From UBA5009 sp038043185 (GTDB taxonomy: Bacteria > Bdellovibrionota > Bdellovibrionia > Bdellovibrionales > Bdellovibrionaceae): DNA of 64,000 bases. The DNA lies in the NCBI GenBank assembly GCA_038043185.1, contig JBBTCO010000004.1, positions 1 through 64,000 of the forward strand, in the 5' to 3' direction. How positions within the stretch are numbered: the first letter of the stretch is position 1; each line of letters begins with the position of its first letter. The notes beneath the pieces were generated by a model that saw only the letters and a program-made list of their open reading frames with translations, was not told the DNA's origin and did not search any database. The position numbers and the translations under genes were made by a program. Shown here in pieces: positions 17,673 to 27,210 of this stretch.

Positions 17673-18437
17673 ATGAGTTTGAATAAGAAGCTTTTAATCG
17701 CTATTTTGGTTGTTGTTGCGGGAGGTTTTATTTGGAAAGCCTTCCAAAGTAAACCAAACGAGACCGTCTTGGAAAATCAAGACGAAATATCTGAGCAAGA
17801 GGCCATGTCCGATCAAAATTCCAACAAGCAAAATCAAAATTTAGAAGAATCCTTAGAAAAAACTGAAGTTGAAAACAATGAGGCTGAAATCGAAAAAGTC
17901 GATGAGGCCCTGGTGCAATCGCAGTTTCTGGAAGCGCTTAAAGGATTAGGTAGTTGTTTAGATATAAAAAATGCCATTGATTCAGATCAAAGAGACGCAA
18001 AATTGGATAATTTAATCGCCTCGGTTAGAAATGAAATTGGTGACCCGGCCATTCGCTCTGAAGACTGGTCAAATACCCATGTGACTTTGCCAAACGGTGA
18101 ACAAAGACGAATTCGCATCGAAATGGAATACGACAGTGATGATCGTATTGTGAAACGCTTAAAGTATTATGGTGTCGACAAAGAAAATTTTCCGGTGCCA
18201 ATTCCTTTGGGAAAAGAAGTATCAGTAGATCCTCAAGAGTCTTACATAGCTTCTTTGGAAAAAGAGGGAAAAGTCTTTCTGCGTGAAAAAGGTGAAAGAA
18301 TTTATTTTCAAAATGGCGAAGAATTAGTTTTTACCGAGAAGAACAATCGACTCGCTGATCTGGAAATGAACCGGAACGGCCGAACTTACAAATGCGCCGG
18401 CCTCGAAAGTGGCAAAGCTTCTTGTACCTGTCTCTAG
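17673..18437 (+). CDS. Membrane-anchored hypothetical protein with acidic linker
   Basis: A 254-aa protein from ATG 17673. One N-terminal transmembrane helix (LLIAILVVVAGGFIW) is followed by a low-complexity Glu/Gln/Asn-rich linker of about 60 residues, then a periplasmic domain with four cysteines (GSCLDIK, YKCAG, and CTCL at the end). An in-frame GTG at 17640 would add 11 residues. No family is recognised. The fold and disulfides imply an envelope function. Confidence 0.65.
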   Translation: MSLNKKLLIAILVVVAGGFIWKAFQSKPNETVLENQDEISEQEAMSDQNSNKQNQNLEESLEKTEVENNEAEIEKVDEALVQSQFLEALKGLGSCLDIKNAIDSDQRDAKLDNLIASVRNEIGDPAIRSEDWSNTHVTLPNGEQRRIRIEMEYDSDDRIVKRLKYYGVDKENFPVPIPLGKEVSVDPQESYIASLEKEGKVFLREKGERIYFQNGEELVFTEKNNRLADLEMNRNGRTYKCAGLESGKASCTCL

Positions 18438-18471
18438 AATCATAGAAACTCTTTAAATTAAAAAATTTTCA

Positions 18472-21153
18472 TTAGGATTCGAAACGAATGAGGGCTTCGT
18501 GTAGGGAAGCGATTTGTTGTTTTGATTGGGCAAGTAAAGCGCGATCGGCGGTGATAACGTCTGGGTCGGCGTTAGCAACAAACTTTTCGTTAGATAGCTT
18601 TTGCGTGAGCTGACCGATGTCTTTTTGCAATTTTTCGATAGTTTTTTGAATGCGTTTAATTTCTTCGTCAAAATTAACGTGACCTTCCAGCGGCAGAATA
18701 ACTTTTACACTGGCTCCTTTGAGAACAACTTGTGTTACGGCACATTTGGAAAGATTTCCATCGTCACCAACGGTGAATTCATCGAGACGAGCCAAAGTCA
18801 TAATAGCCGTTTTATTATTGCCAAGAATTTTTTGAGTCATTTCGTCTGCGACTCCAAATCGGGCTTTCATCTTTAAAGCGGGGCTGAGGCGGTTTTCACC
18901 GCGAATATTTCGAATTGCGGTGATGACTTCTTTAACCAAGTCAATTTCAAGCCCAGCTTGGGCAGAGCCTAAGGCCAAAAGATCTTTATCAATTCTAACA
19001 TTTGGATATTGATCAATAATGCAGGCTTTATTTTTGATAGGAAGTTTTTGATAAATTTCTTCACTGATAAAAGGACAGAAGGGGTGAAGCAAACGAATAA
19101 AGCGATTCATCACTTGAGCTAAAACCAATTGAGTCGCAGCCCGCTCTTGAGGGTTATTGCCGCCTAAGATCGGTTTGATCAATTCAATGTACCAATCGCA
19201 GAATTCATACCAAATAAAATGATATAAAGCATTTGCGGCATCTGAATAGCGTTCTTTTTCAAAATTTTCTTCAATCTTTTTTTCAACTTCATCAAGTTTA
19301 AATAAAATCCATTGATCAAAGACACTGATCTCGGAGCGCGCAGGAACAGCTTTGGATCCTTCTTTCGGCGCTGTGAAATCCTCGAGATGAGTTAAAGCAA
19401 AACGAGCCGCATTCCAAATTTTATTCATAAAATTACGGTAGCCTTCAAGGCGCTGCTCGGAAAATTTTAAATCTTTTCCTGAATGCAAATGGGCAAGTAA
19501 AGTAAAACGAAGCGCATCAGCGCCGTGCTTGTCAATCATCTCGACAGGGTCTATGACATTGCCTGAACTTTTTGACATTTTTTGACCCTGAGAATCTCGC
19601 ACCAAACCGTGAATATAAACGGTCCGGAAAGGGACATCTTTTTTAAATTCAAGGCCCAGCATGATCATTCGCGCGACCCAAAAGAAAATAATATCGTGAC
19701 CGGTCACTAAGGTATTTGTGGGATAGAAAGTTTTTTGAGTTTCAGTATCTTCGGGCCAGCCCATAGTTGAAAATGGCCAAAGACCTGAACTGAACCATGT
19801 GTCTAGAACATCGGAATCTTGTTTTATTTTTTTGCTTTGGCACTTTTCACAATGATCAGGGGCAATTTCTGCAACATTCAAATGTTCACAATCTTCACAA
19901 AACCATGCGGGAATGCGATGACCCCACCAAAGTTGTCGCGAAATGCACCAATCTTCGATGATGTTCATCCAATGTAAATAAACTTTGGTCCATGATTCGG
20001 GTTCAAAACGAATCGTACCACTTTCGACGGCGCGTTTTGCAGGAACCGCAAGCATTTCTGTTTTCACGAACCATTGTTCGGAAAGAAAAGGTTCAACCAC
20101 AGCGCCAGAGCGAGAGCAATGACCAACGGAATGAAGATGGGGTTCTTCTTTAACTAAAAGCTGAAGAGATTTTAGATCTTCGATCACTTTTTTTCTAGCT
20201 TCCGCAACTTTCATTCCTTTGTAAGGACCAGCGTTTTCATTGAGCTCAGTTTTTTTATTTAAAATATTAATCATCTCAAGATGATGAGTTTTGCCGATTT
20301 TGTAATCGTTAAAATCATGGGCCGGAGTGATTTTAACAACTCCAGAGCCAAATTCTTTATCAACATAAACGTCAGCAATAATTTTAATTTTACGTTTGAT
20401 CAGCGGTAGAATGACATTTTTTCCAATGAGGTGCTGATAGCGCTCATCCTCGGGATGGACACAAACTGCGGTATCACCCAGAAGAGTTTCGGGACGAGTG
20501 GTGGCCACAGTTAAAAAACCACTGCCGTCCTCGAGAGGGTAATTGATATGATAAAGCGCACCCTTGATTTGTTTGTGTTCAACTTCAAGATCAGAAATCG
20601 CAGTTTCCAGTGGGCCACTCCAATTGACCAACCTTTGCCCACGATAGATCCAGCCTTTTTTGAAAAGACTTACAAAAACTTTGCGAACGGCTTTGGATAC
20701 ACCTTCATCGAGTGTGAAAGTATTTCGATCCCAATCGCAAGAATCACCCAACCGGCGCATTTGGTTGGTGATGCGATCGCCATATTGGTTTTTCCATTGC
20801 CAAATTCGTTCTTCAAATTTTTCACGGCCCAATTGATGACGACTTAGATTTTCTTTTTTAAGTTCACGTTCAACGACCATTTGTGTGGCGATTCCCGCGT
20901 GATCTGTGCCCGGCAACCACATCGCATTGAAACCACACATGCGTTTCCAGCGAATAAGCAAATCTTGTATGGTGTGATCCAGTGCGTGTCCCATGTGCAG
21001 GGAGCCAGTTACATTGGGCGGGGGTAAAATTATACTAAACGGAGGTTTGGTGGATTGATCTTGGGCTTTAAAAAACCCCGAGGATTCCCACCATTGGTAA
21101 ATGCGGGTCTCAACATCCGAGGAATTGTATCTGTCATTCAGTTTTTCGGCCAT
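18472..21153 (-). CDS. valS: Valyl-tRNA synthetase
   Basis: An 893-aa class I synthetase that charges tRNA-Val. The HIGH motif is HMGH at residues 53-56 in PPPNVTGSLHMGHALDHT. KMSKS is in DSQGQKMSKSSGNVIDP, and the editing (CP1) domain lies between them with TVATTRPETLLGDTAV. A zinc-ribbon-like CEDCEHLN / CEKCQSKK pair sits in the connective region. The C-terminal 60 residues form the usual tRNA-binding coiled coil. It is convergent with the upstream plus-strand gene (34 nt apart). The 225-bp spacer on its 5' side shows no T-box or other leader I can recognise. Confidence 0.97.
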   Translation of the reverse strand: MAEKLNDRYNSSDVETRIYQWWESSGFFKAQDQSTKPPFSIILPPPNVTGSLHMGHALDHTIQDLLIRWKRMCGFNAMWLPGTDHAGIATQMVVERELKKENLSRHQLGREKFEERIWQWKNQYGDRITNQMRRLGDSCDWDRNTFTLDEGVSKAVRKVFVSLFKKGWIYRGQRLVNWSGPLETAISDLEVEHKQIKGALYHINYPLEDGSGFLTVATTRPETLLGDTAVCVHPEDERYQHLIGKNVILPLIKRKIKIIADVYVDKEFGSGVVKITPAHDFNDYKIGKTHHLEMINILNKKTELNENAGPYKGMKVAEARKKVIEDLKSLQLLVKEEPHLHSVGHCSRSGAVVEPFLSEQWFVKTEMLAVPAKRAVESGTIRFEPESWTKVYLHWMNIIEDWCISRQLWWGHRIPAWFCEDCEHLNVAEIAPDHCEKCQSKKIKQDSDVLDTWFSSGLWPFSTMGWPEDTETQKTFYPTNTLVTGHDIIFFWVARMIMLGLEFKKDVPFRTVYIHGLVRDSQGQKMSKSSGNVIDPVEMIDKHGADALRFTLLAHLHSGKDLKFSEQRLEGYRNFMNKIWNAARFALTHLEDFTAPKEGSKAVPARSEISVFDQWILFKLDEVEKKIEENFEKERYSDAANALYHFIWYEFCDWYIELIKPILGGNNPQERAATQLVLAQVMNRFIRLLHPFCPFISEEIYQKLPIKNKACIIDQYPNVRIDKDLLALGSAQAGLEIDLVKEVITAIRNIRGENRLSPALKMKARFGVADEMTQKILGNNKTAIMTLARLDEFTVGDDGNLSKCAVTQVVLKGASVKVILPLEGHVNFDEEIKRIQKTIEKLQKDIGQLTQKLSNEKFVANADPDVITADRALLAQSKQQIASLHEALIRFES

Positions 21154-21378
21154 GCTATTTCGTACCTTATTTGTGAACTAAGCTCAAGGGGTGACACCGG
21201 ACCTCTCTGCTGGCGGAGCCTCAGATTTTTGGCGTAATCATTGAATATTAGGCTTCCAAGGTGATCAATTTAATTTGAAAGACCTTCAAAGAGCTTATCT
21301 TTGGGCCTAAGGCGGTAAATTTGCCGAATTTAGGTCTGTTGTCTATATGTTTGACGGTGCAATAGCCGTGGAGGATTT

Positions 21379-22521
21379 ATGAAAAAAAAATCTAGGTATT
21401 TAGCTGTTATAGGTTCAATGGTTCTGGGCTTGGTCGCTTGTGATATGAAAAAACAGCTGACCGAGATGCATGATTCTACCGCTCGCCTTGAAGACAATAC
21501 GAAAAAAATGGGCGAGACCACAGGTGAAATGAATGAAACAACTAAAAAGATGGCCGAAATTACCGGAGCAATGAAAGACATCACGGCTGGAATGTCTACT
21601 GTAACAAGTGAAATGAATGGACGAACGAAGAAAATGAGCGACGTAACGGGTGAACTTTACGATGCTGCAAAACTGGGCGATTCTTCAATTCAAAGAAGAG
21701 AAGCCTTACGTGAACTTTGGAGAGCTCATTCTTCTGGTAGAAAAATTGTCGAAGCCACTAAATATTTTATTTCTTTTGAATATCAACTGTACAGCGGCAT
21801 GGGACAAGATGAAAGTGAAGAGAAAAAAAATCATTTAATTCATCAAGCCACCTTAGAGTTTTTTAAAGATGTTAGCGAATTTTTAACCTCGGAAGTGGAT
21901 GCTAAGCCTCTTGATCAAGCCTATGAAGGTACTGAAGAGAATAAAGAGGCCTGTTTGAATGCGATTGCTGTCGCTTTACACCAAACAAATCGTAAGCAAG
22001 ACGAATATATTATTAAAAATAAATTGAAAGAAGAAGACAAAATTTCAATGTATAAAATCATCGTTTCTGCCTTAATGAAAAAGGCCGCGATTAACAAAGG
22101 TGAAATTCAATTGAATGGCATTCCTGAATATGAACGTGAAGTTTTGACTCATGAATCTACTGCGATTAAATTATTGCAAGCTCGACATAACTTCATGGTA
22201 GCAGTCGTATTAAGTGAAATTTCAGAAATAAAAAAAGGAAAAATAGCTGCTGGTTTGATGTTGCTTAAGGGATGGAATGTCGAATCTGAGAAAATTAACC
22301 TAGCCCAGAGTGAACAATATTTAAAACTGATCAATGCTGCATTCGATGTTCAAAATCTTTTAAAACAGCTTGGGTATACACCTAAAGTGAATTCAATGAT
22401 GTCGAGAATGTTTCGTAACGCAGTTTGGGTTGATGCAAAAGACAACTCAAGTGAAGTGTTAGCGACTTCATTGAAGTCATTGAAAGAAGTTTTTGTAAAA
22501 TTTGTTCAGAGTCTAGGATAA
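21379..22521 (+). CDS. Lipoprotein with N-terminal heptad-repeat coiled coil
   Basis: A 380-aa lipoprotein. The signal peptide ends in the lipobox LVAC with Cys21. Residues of about 40-95 form roughly eight consecutive heptads of the form TxxMxxx (TKKMGET, TGEMNET, TKKMAEI, TGAMKDI, TAGMSTV, TSEMNGR, TKKMSDV, TGELYDA), a methionine-rich coiled coil. The remaining 280 residues are mostly helical and unrecognised. The repeat resembles the helical tips of chemoreceptors or Lpp-like stalks. Location is probably the inner face of the outer membrane. Confidence 0.75.
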   Translation: MKKKSRYLAVIGSMVLGLVACDMKKQLTEMHDSTARLEDNTKKMGETTGEMNETTKKMAEITGAMKDITAGMSTVTSEMNGRTKKMSDVTGELYDAAKLGDSSIQRREALRELWRAHSSGRKIVEATKYFISFEYQLYSGMGQDESEEKKNHLIHQATLEFFKDVSEFLTSEVDAKPLDQAYEGTEENKEACLNAIAVALHQTNRKQDEYIIKNKLKEEDKISMYKIIVSALMKKAAINKGEIQLNGIPEYEREVLTHESTAIKLLQARHNFMVAVVLSEISEIKKGKIAAGLMLLKGWNVESEKINLAQSEQYLKLINAAFDVQNLLKQLGYTPKVNSMMSRMFRNAVWVDAKDNSSEVLATSLKSLKEVFVKFVQSLG

Positions 22522-22540
22522 ATAGCAATCTGTGGATGTC

Positions 22541-22882
22541 CTAAAGATTGTTATTTTTTTCTTCAATGAGTTTTTTATAACCACCGCTTACAAAAAAAAC
22601 ATTTTTATAGCCCGAGGCTTCTAATTTTTTTGCGAATTTCTCCGAAACTTCGCCCGAAGAGCAAACCAATACCATCGACTGCTCTTTGGCAAATTTTTGA
22701 GTTTCAATATAAGAAAAAGTTTCTTTTGGCTCAAGTAAAACTAGATTTTTTTCTAAATGTTTTTGAAAAATTCCTTGATCAAATCCGACAAAATCCACGC
22801 CATAGCTGAGCAGCGCAAATGGCACTCTATTTTTAAGCAAATTATCAAACTGAAAAAAACCGAGTCCCATAAGTGAGCTCAT
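22541..22882 (-). CDS. Rhodanese-like single-domain protein
   Basis: A 113-aa protein from ATG 22882, preceded by AAAGGAAG, whose start overlaps the MFS gene stop (ATGA). The C-terminal half reads VLVCSSGEVSEKFAKKLEASGYKNVFFVSGGYKKL, which lines up with the rhodanese active-site loop and following helix. The catalytic Cys is present, but the loop lacks the arginine usually found at its end. It may bind or transfer persulfide or phosphate groups. Co-transcription with the exporter suggests a shared function that I cannot define. Confidence 0.7.
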   Translation of the reverse strand: MSSLMGLGFFQFDNLLKNRVPFALLSYGVDFVGFDQGIFQKHLEKNLVLLEPKETFSYIETQKFAKEQSMVLVCSSGEVSEKFAKKLEASGYKNVFFVSGGYKKLIEEKNNNL

Positions 22883-24111
22883 ATCGTTGCTTCCTTTTTT
22901 TGACCTGACTGAGGAATAGAAGTGTAAATTTTCACGCACATCAAAAATCCCAGGAAAGACAATCCGGCAGATACTAAAAAAGGTGCTTGGATTATCCAAT
23001 GACCAAAAACATAGCCACCTAAAGGTGGACCCAAAATTCGTCCCAAAGAAGAGAGGCTTTGAGTTAAGCCTAACTTTTCACCCTGTTCGTGTTTTGAAGT
23101 TAATATGCTGATACTGCCCATGATCGATGGAGTGCATAAGCCATTGCCAATCGAAAGTAAGGTAATAGGAATTGCTAAAACTAAAACAGTTGGTGCTACT
23201 GCAACTCCGGCCAATCCTAAGGTGAAAAGGATCAGCCCGGTAAGCAAGACGCTTCGTTCGCCTTTTTTAGCTAAAAGCTTACGAACAAGATATCCTTGAG
23301 TGAAAACAAGGACAACTCCAACATAGACAAAGCCCCAACTGACTTCGGCAATACCCCATTGGAATTTTTCAGCCATGTACAAAATGAGTGTAGCTTCTGT
23401 TGTTGCCATTGCCGTTGAGACTATAAAAAAAATAAACATCAAAGGACCTACGGTCGTAAGTTTTAAACTTTGAAAGATTTTTATTAATCGTGATTTTTTT
23501 TCAGCCGGATGAGCTTGCTTTTGAACTAAAGTTTCTTTGAATTTAAACCACATAAAAATAAAATTACAAAAACAGATCAAAGAAACAACATAGGCCGCAA
23601 AGCTAGCTTTAAAATAAGGAGCATCGGAAATTAAGTGAGCGTAGCTAGCCAAAAGTCCACCGATGGCGGGTCCAAAAATAAAACCTAAGCCAAAGGCAGC
23701 GCCGACAAGAGCCATTCCTTTTGATCTATTTTGTTCAGAAGTGACATCAGATATAGCTGCAGAGGCCGTTGAAATGCTGGCTCCGAAAAAACCACCTAAG
23801 CCGCGGGCAAGAAAGATCATGGGCAGGGTGTGAGAAAAAGCAAAGAGCAAGTAAGACAGGCCTTCACAAAACATACAAAATAACAAAATACGCCGGCGGC
23901 CAAGTCGATCGCTCAATCTTCCCCAAAAAGGAGAAAACATAAATTGAGCCAAAGAGTAGATAGCCATCAATAAGCCCACTTCAGTTGGGGTAGCACCAAG
24001 TTCTCGACTTAAGATGGGAATTATTGGAATAATGATGCCGAATCCCACCAGATAAATGAAGACCGTCATGAAAATTACCGTAAGTTGGGATTTTTTTAGG
24101 GAATCAGACAA
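22879..24111 (-). CDS. MFS drug/metabolite exporter (TetA-like)
   Basis: A 410-aa transporter with 12 predicted membrane helices. Motif A, FWGRLSDRLGRRRILLFC, follows TM2, and the N-half motif GAAFGLGFIFGPAIGGLLA matches drug:H+ antiporters of the TetA/Bcr branch. The natural substrate is unknown, and resistance should not be assumed from this. The overlapping rhodanese-like gene follows. The start lies 37 nt from the divergent outer-membrane protein gene, so their promoters must overlap. Confidence 0.88.
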   Translation of the reverse strand: MSDSLKKSQLTVIFMTVFIYLVGFGIIIPIIPILSRELGATPTEVGLLMAIYSLAQFMFSPFWGRLSDRLGRRRILLFCMFCEGLSYLLFAFSHTLPMIFLARGLGGFFGASISTASAAISDVTSEQNRSKGMALVGAAFGLGFIFGPAIGGLLASYAHLISDAPYFKASFAAYVVSLICFCNFIFMWFKFKETLVQKQAHPAEKKSRLIKIFQSLKLTTVGPLMFIFFIVSTAMATTEATLILYMAEKFQWGIAEVSWGFVYVGVVLVFTQGYLVRKLLAKKGERSVLLTGLILFTLGLAGVAVAPTVLVLAIPITLLSIGNGLCTPSIMGSISILTSKHEQGEKLGLTQSLSSLGRILGPPLGGYVFGHWIIQAPFLVSAGLSFLGFLMCVKIYTSIPQSGQKKEATI

Positions 24112-24148
24112 AACTTTACCTCTGTCTTCAGACTGTTATGATAGTCAA

Positions 24149-25306
24149 ATGCGGTTACGACAACTTGTTCTACCTCTATATGTTCTGCTATTGCTAGATT
24201 CGACACTCAGCGAAGCGCTCTCTTTGACGAAATTTAAAGATTATCATCAGGGAAGGTTGGAATTTGGGGCTGGTTTTGACTATATGTCCTCAACTTCAAA
24301 TTTTGATTCGAGCAGCGCCATTCGTAACTTAACTTCAGGAGCTTCTTATCAAATAATTAAGACTCCTTTGGGATTGCGTTATGGTTACGGAGAAAAGTGG
24401 AATTTGTCCTCCGAATTAATGATTTCGACATCGCAAAGTAAAAATGTCGATGCGACAAGAAACAACTCGAGCATTCCGGAAATTCACATTGGAGCGGACG
24501 CTTTACTTTCTAGCGGCGGCATTTTCAATACGATTGGTGAAGTGGGACTTATTTTTCCCCTGGAAAATATAAAAATGAGCCAAGATAGTTCTTTGAATAC
24601 GGAAGGTGTACCGCAAGTCATCGGCTTGCTTGGAATTGAGAATCGAAAAAATAAATTTATTTGGTATGGGCAAAGTGGTTTTAATTATCGTATGGAAGGT
24701 CGTTCCGGATTGTTGTTGTATCAGTTGGGTGCAGGAATGAAATTGAATCGATTTTCTTTTGGCGGAGAAGTTGGCGGATTTCACTCAGTGATGGATGATT
24801 CCGACAAAGGGAGCGCGGAGACAAAAAGAAATGCTTTTATTCAAAGAGTAAATGGCGGAAGCAATAGTTTTTACAGTGTAAACCCAGCAGTCGCTGAATT
24901 TCGTTTATGGAGTGAGCATGATTTAGCGGGAAGAATAAAATTGGGATTTAAAATTGCCTATCCATTTTATGGCTTAAGTTATTCCAATGGTCTTACTCTT
25001 GGTACAGTACTATCAATTGCCTTTGATCTTACTGAAACTCAAAAAGCCATTCATCGACTTTCGGTTCCCATAAATGAAGGAGCCAGGCTAAGTACGGATC
25101 AAAAAGTAGAAGATTTTAATGAAGAAGTCGAAGACGGAGTCGATCAGGAAATGTTTCAACCGCCTCCACCACCACCACGTCCAGTAAGGCTGAAAAGATC
25201 CGAGCCAATTCCGAGTTCACGTGATGTGCGCACGCAACTCGACGACACCGAAATGAGTATTCAATTGAAGGCTGCTGCTAAGAAGAAAAAGAAAAAGCGG
25301 AAATAA
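24149..25306 (+). CDS. Outer-membrane barrel-like protein with Lys-rich tail
   Basis: A 385-aa protein. The ATG at 24149 gives a signal peptide MRLRQLVLPLYVLLLLDSTL, cleaved near SEA; longer in-frame starts run into the divergent MFS gene. Residues of about 30-310 alternate in short amphipathic strands with Gly and aromatic residues, as in a transporter-type beta barrel. The C-terminal 70 residues are acidic, then proline-rich (PPPPPPRPVR), then end in AAAKKKKKKRK. That tail-coding sequence is the left arm of palindrome A and is mirrored at 25458-25510. Function is unknown. Confidence 0.65.
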   Translation: MRLRQLVLPLYVLLLLDSTLSEALSLTKFKDYHQGRLEFGAGFDYMSSTSNFDSSSAIRNLTSGASYQIIKTPLGLRYGYGEKWNLSSELMISTSQSKNVDATRNNSSIPEIHIGADALLSSGGIFNTIGEVGLIFPLENIKMSQDSSLNTEGVPQVIGLLGIENRKNKFIWYGQSGFNYRMEGRSGLLLYQLGAGMKLNRFSFGGEVGGFHSVMDDSDKGSAETKRNAFIQRVNGGSNSFYSVNPAVAEFRLWSEHDLAGRIKLGFKIAYPFYGLSYSNGLTLGTVLSIAFDLTETQKAIHRLSVPINEGARLSTDQKVEDFNEEVEDGVDQEMFQPPPPPPRPVRLKRSEPIPSSRDVRTQLDDTEMSIQLKAAAKKKKKKRK

Positions 25307-25510
25307 GTTTTTTTTGCGTTGGGAAGCGGATTAAGAATTTCTGTGTTTCCTTCTCCAAAGCGCGCCCATCCATGGGCTCCAGCTTGCGTGCATCCTGCAC
25401 CGCTGAGGCTTTGGAGAAGGAAACACAGAAATTCTTAATCCTTCACTCAACGTAAATTAAAAAAACTTATTTCCGCTTTTTCTTTTTCTTCTTAGCAGCA
25501 GGCTTCAATT
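25263..25510. repeat. Large palindrome A with conserved 48-nt centre
   Basis: The left arm 25263-25360 covers the last 44 bases of the preceding gene and its downstream flank. The right arm 25409-25510 is its reverse complement. The inner 33 bp (25328-25360 with 25409-25441) pair perfectly; the outer part has mismatches and small indels, so the duplication is not fresh. The 48-nt centre (25361-25408) is identical, in reverse orientation, to the centre of palindrome B. On the minus strand, the mirrored end reads through in frame to KKKKKKRK and a stop, a duplicated gene end without a start. Confidence 0.9.
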
Positions 25511-25541
25511 TGCGTGTGGGCAAAAACCCGAATTCCGCATT

Positions 25542-25792
25542 GATTTCCCCTTTGTCTTCGAATCCATAAAAAAATCATTTTTGTTTTGAACTTAATTTAA
25601 GTGGGGTAGGGCGCTGAGATTTCCTGTCCTTCTTTGTCCAAGCCTCAGCGGTGCAGGATGCACGCAAGCTGGAGCCCATGGATGGGCGCGCTTGGACAAA
25701 GAAGGACAGGAAATCTCAGAGCCCTAAAGGCACTAAGAATCCCTTCAAACCAAAAATAATTTTTTTATGGATTCGAAGACAATGGCGAAATC
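25542..25792. repeat. Large palindrome B with conserved 48-nt centre
   Basis: The inner arms 25609-25642 and 25691-25724 pair with one mismatch in 34. Outer arms 25542-25590 and 25744-25792 pair at 45 of 49 positions without gaps, and the right one includes the 3' end of the divIVA-like gene. So B mirrors the end of its own neighbour, as A does. The 48-nt centre (25643-25690) equals that of A reversed. It contains the small hairpins GTGCAGGATGCAC and CCCATGGATGGG, both with GGA at the tip on the plus strand. Mechanism and role are unknown. Confidence 0.9.
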
Positions 25793-26295
25793 TCGGAAGT
25801 GCGCGGTCCATTTATAATTGAATGATTTGGCAACTGCACTTGAGGTAAATATTTTTCTCCTTGATCCAAAATGCTTAAGTGAGCTTGGGCTAAGGCTTTT
25901 AAGTTTGCTTCAAATTGCAAGCGGGCACGCTTAAGGTCAGTTACTTCTTGATACATCTTTTTTAATGAATCGCGAGCGTCGCGAATAATGAGTTCTGATT
26001 TTTGTTGAGCGTCGGCAATGATAAGCTTGGCTTCTCTTTCAGCGTCACCGCGCATTCTTTCGGCCATCTGAGAGGCTGTAGCAATTGTGTCTTTGAGAAC
26101 TTTATCGCGTTCTTTGTATTCCAGCAGATTGAGTTCTCGTTCGCGAAGTGTTTCGCGAAGGTTATTTCTTTCATGAAGCAGAACTTCCATTTGGGAAGAG
26201 ACTTGATGTAGGAATTCCATCACTTGATCTGGATCAAGGCCCATCATTTTTTTATTGAAAGTTTTATGAGTGAGATCAATTGGTGAAATCTTCAT
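25765..26295 (-). CDS. divIVA: DivIVA-domain coiled-coil protein
   Basis: A 176-aa protein starting at ATG 26295, with GGAGGA 6 nt upstream. The first 60 residues are the DivIVA lipid-binding domain (MKISPIDLTHKTFNKKMMGLDPDQVMEFLHQV), followed by a long coiled coil (LLHERNNLRETLRERELNLLE onward). DivIVA proteins sense membrane curvature at poles and septa. In Gram-positives divIVA sits near yggS-type genes in division clusters, and here it precedes proC, yggS and maf in the minus direction, so a role in polarity or filament division is plausible. The last codons form an arm of palindrome B. Confidence 0.85.
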   Translation of the reverse strand: MKISPIDLTHKTFNKKMMGLDPDQVMEFLHQVSSQMEVLLHERNNLRETLRERELNLLEYKERDKVLKDTIATASQMAERMRGDAEREAKLIIADAQQKSELIIRDARDSLKKMYQEVTDLKRARLQFEANLKALAQAHLSILDQGEKYLPQVQLPNHSIINGPRTSEISPLSSNP

Positions 26296-26379
26296 CTTAT
26301 TTCCTCCATGAAAAGAAGAATGAAAAACTAAATACAATTTAAGGATACGGGACTTTCGCCTGTGAGCGCAAGGTGAAAA

Positions 26380-27210
26380 TTATTTCACTATTCTGGCCAT
26401 TTCTTTATTTTTTAATGCCGCTTTTTCAAAACTGACACGAAGAGCACGTTCGATTTCAAGTTCTCTCATGGACTCAAGTCCAGCGGCAGTTACGCCTTTT
26501 TTTGAAGTTACCCTTGATTGGAGTTCCTCAAGACTTAGGTCCGGAGTTTTCAAAGCCAGTTCTGATGCTCCTAAAAATGTTTCAATCGTCATCACTTTTG
26601 CAACCTCAGGATCAAAACCATGTTCTTCAATCCACTCTTGCCAGTAGGTCATTAATTCGAAAACAAATCCTGTTCCTGATGAGCAAGCAATCATGAAGGC
26701 TTCAAATTGATCTTCATCTTGAAGTTTCATAACGGACCCAAGAGGTGAAAATAAATCTTCAAGAAGAGTTTCCAGTCCTTCGTCCGGCTCATTGAGGAAA
26801 AAACCAATAGTGCCACGACCGATGATCGAGGGTGTATTTGGCATCAAACGAACAACGCGACAGTGTGGTAAATATTTTTCTAGAGTTTGCATTTGGATTC
26901 CAGCAGCAAGACTGATGACAATTTGTTTTTCAAGAAAAATTTGTATAATCGGTTCAACGGCAACAACTAAGTCTTGTGGCTTAACTGCTAGAATGACGAT
27001 GTCACATTTTTCGACCAACTCTTCATTGCTTTGACAGATATTGATTTTATAATTTTCAGAAATTTTTTTAAGTTTGCCGGGGGTTCGATTGGAAACAAAA
27101 AGATGATCGGCATTTGTCAAATGAGATTCAAGCATTCCCTTAATCATCGCCTGAGCCATATTTCCGGCGCCGATAAATCCTATTTTTTTTGATTTTGTAA
27201 GTGGATTCAC
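26380..27210 (-). CDS. proC: Pyrroline-5-carboxylate reductase
   Basis: A 276-aa NAD(P)H-dependent enzyme for the last step of proline synthesis. The N-terminal Rossmann motif is KKIGFIGAGNMAQAMIKG, and the C-terminal dimerisation signature is LEELQSRVTSKKGVTAAGLESM. It overlaps the yggS stop (ATGA), a common pairing in bacteria. Confidence 0.95.
   Translation of the reverse strand: MNPLTKSKKIGFIGAGNMAQAMIKGMLESHLTNADHLFVSNRTPGKLKKISENYKINICQSNEELVEKCDIVILAVKPQDLVVAVEPIIQIFLEKQIVISLAAGIQMQTLEKYLPHCRVVRLMPNTPSIIGRGTIGFFLNEPDEGLETLLEDLFSPLGSVMKLQDEDQFEAFMIACSSGTGFVFELMTYWQEWIEEHGFDPEVAKVMTIETFLGASELALKTPDLSLEELQSRVTSKKGVTAAGLESMRELEIERALRVSFEKAALKNKEMARIVK

Noticed and set aside
25263..25792. 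Assembly or amplification chimera as explanation of the palindromes
   Set aside because: Outer arms have substitutions and indels (for example 45 of 49 in B), unlike a copying artefact. Not fully excluded without reads.
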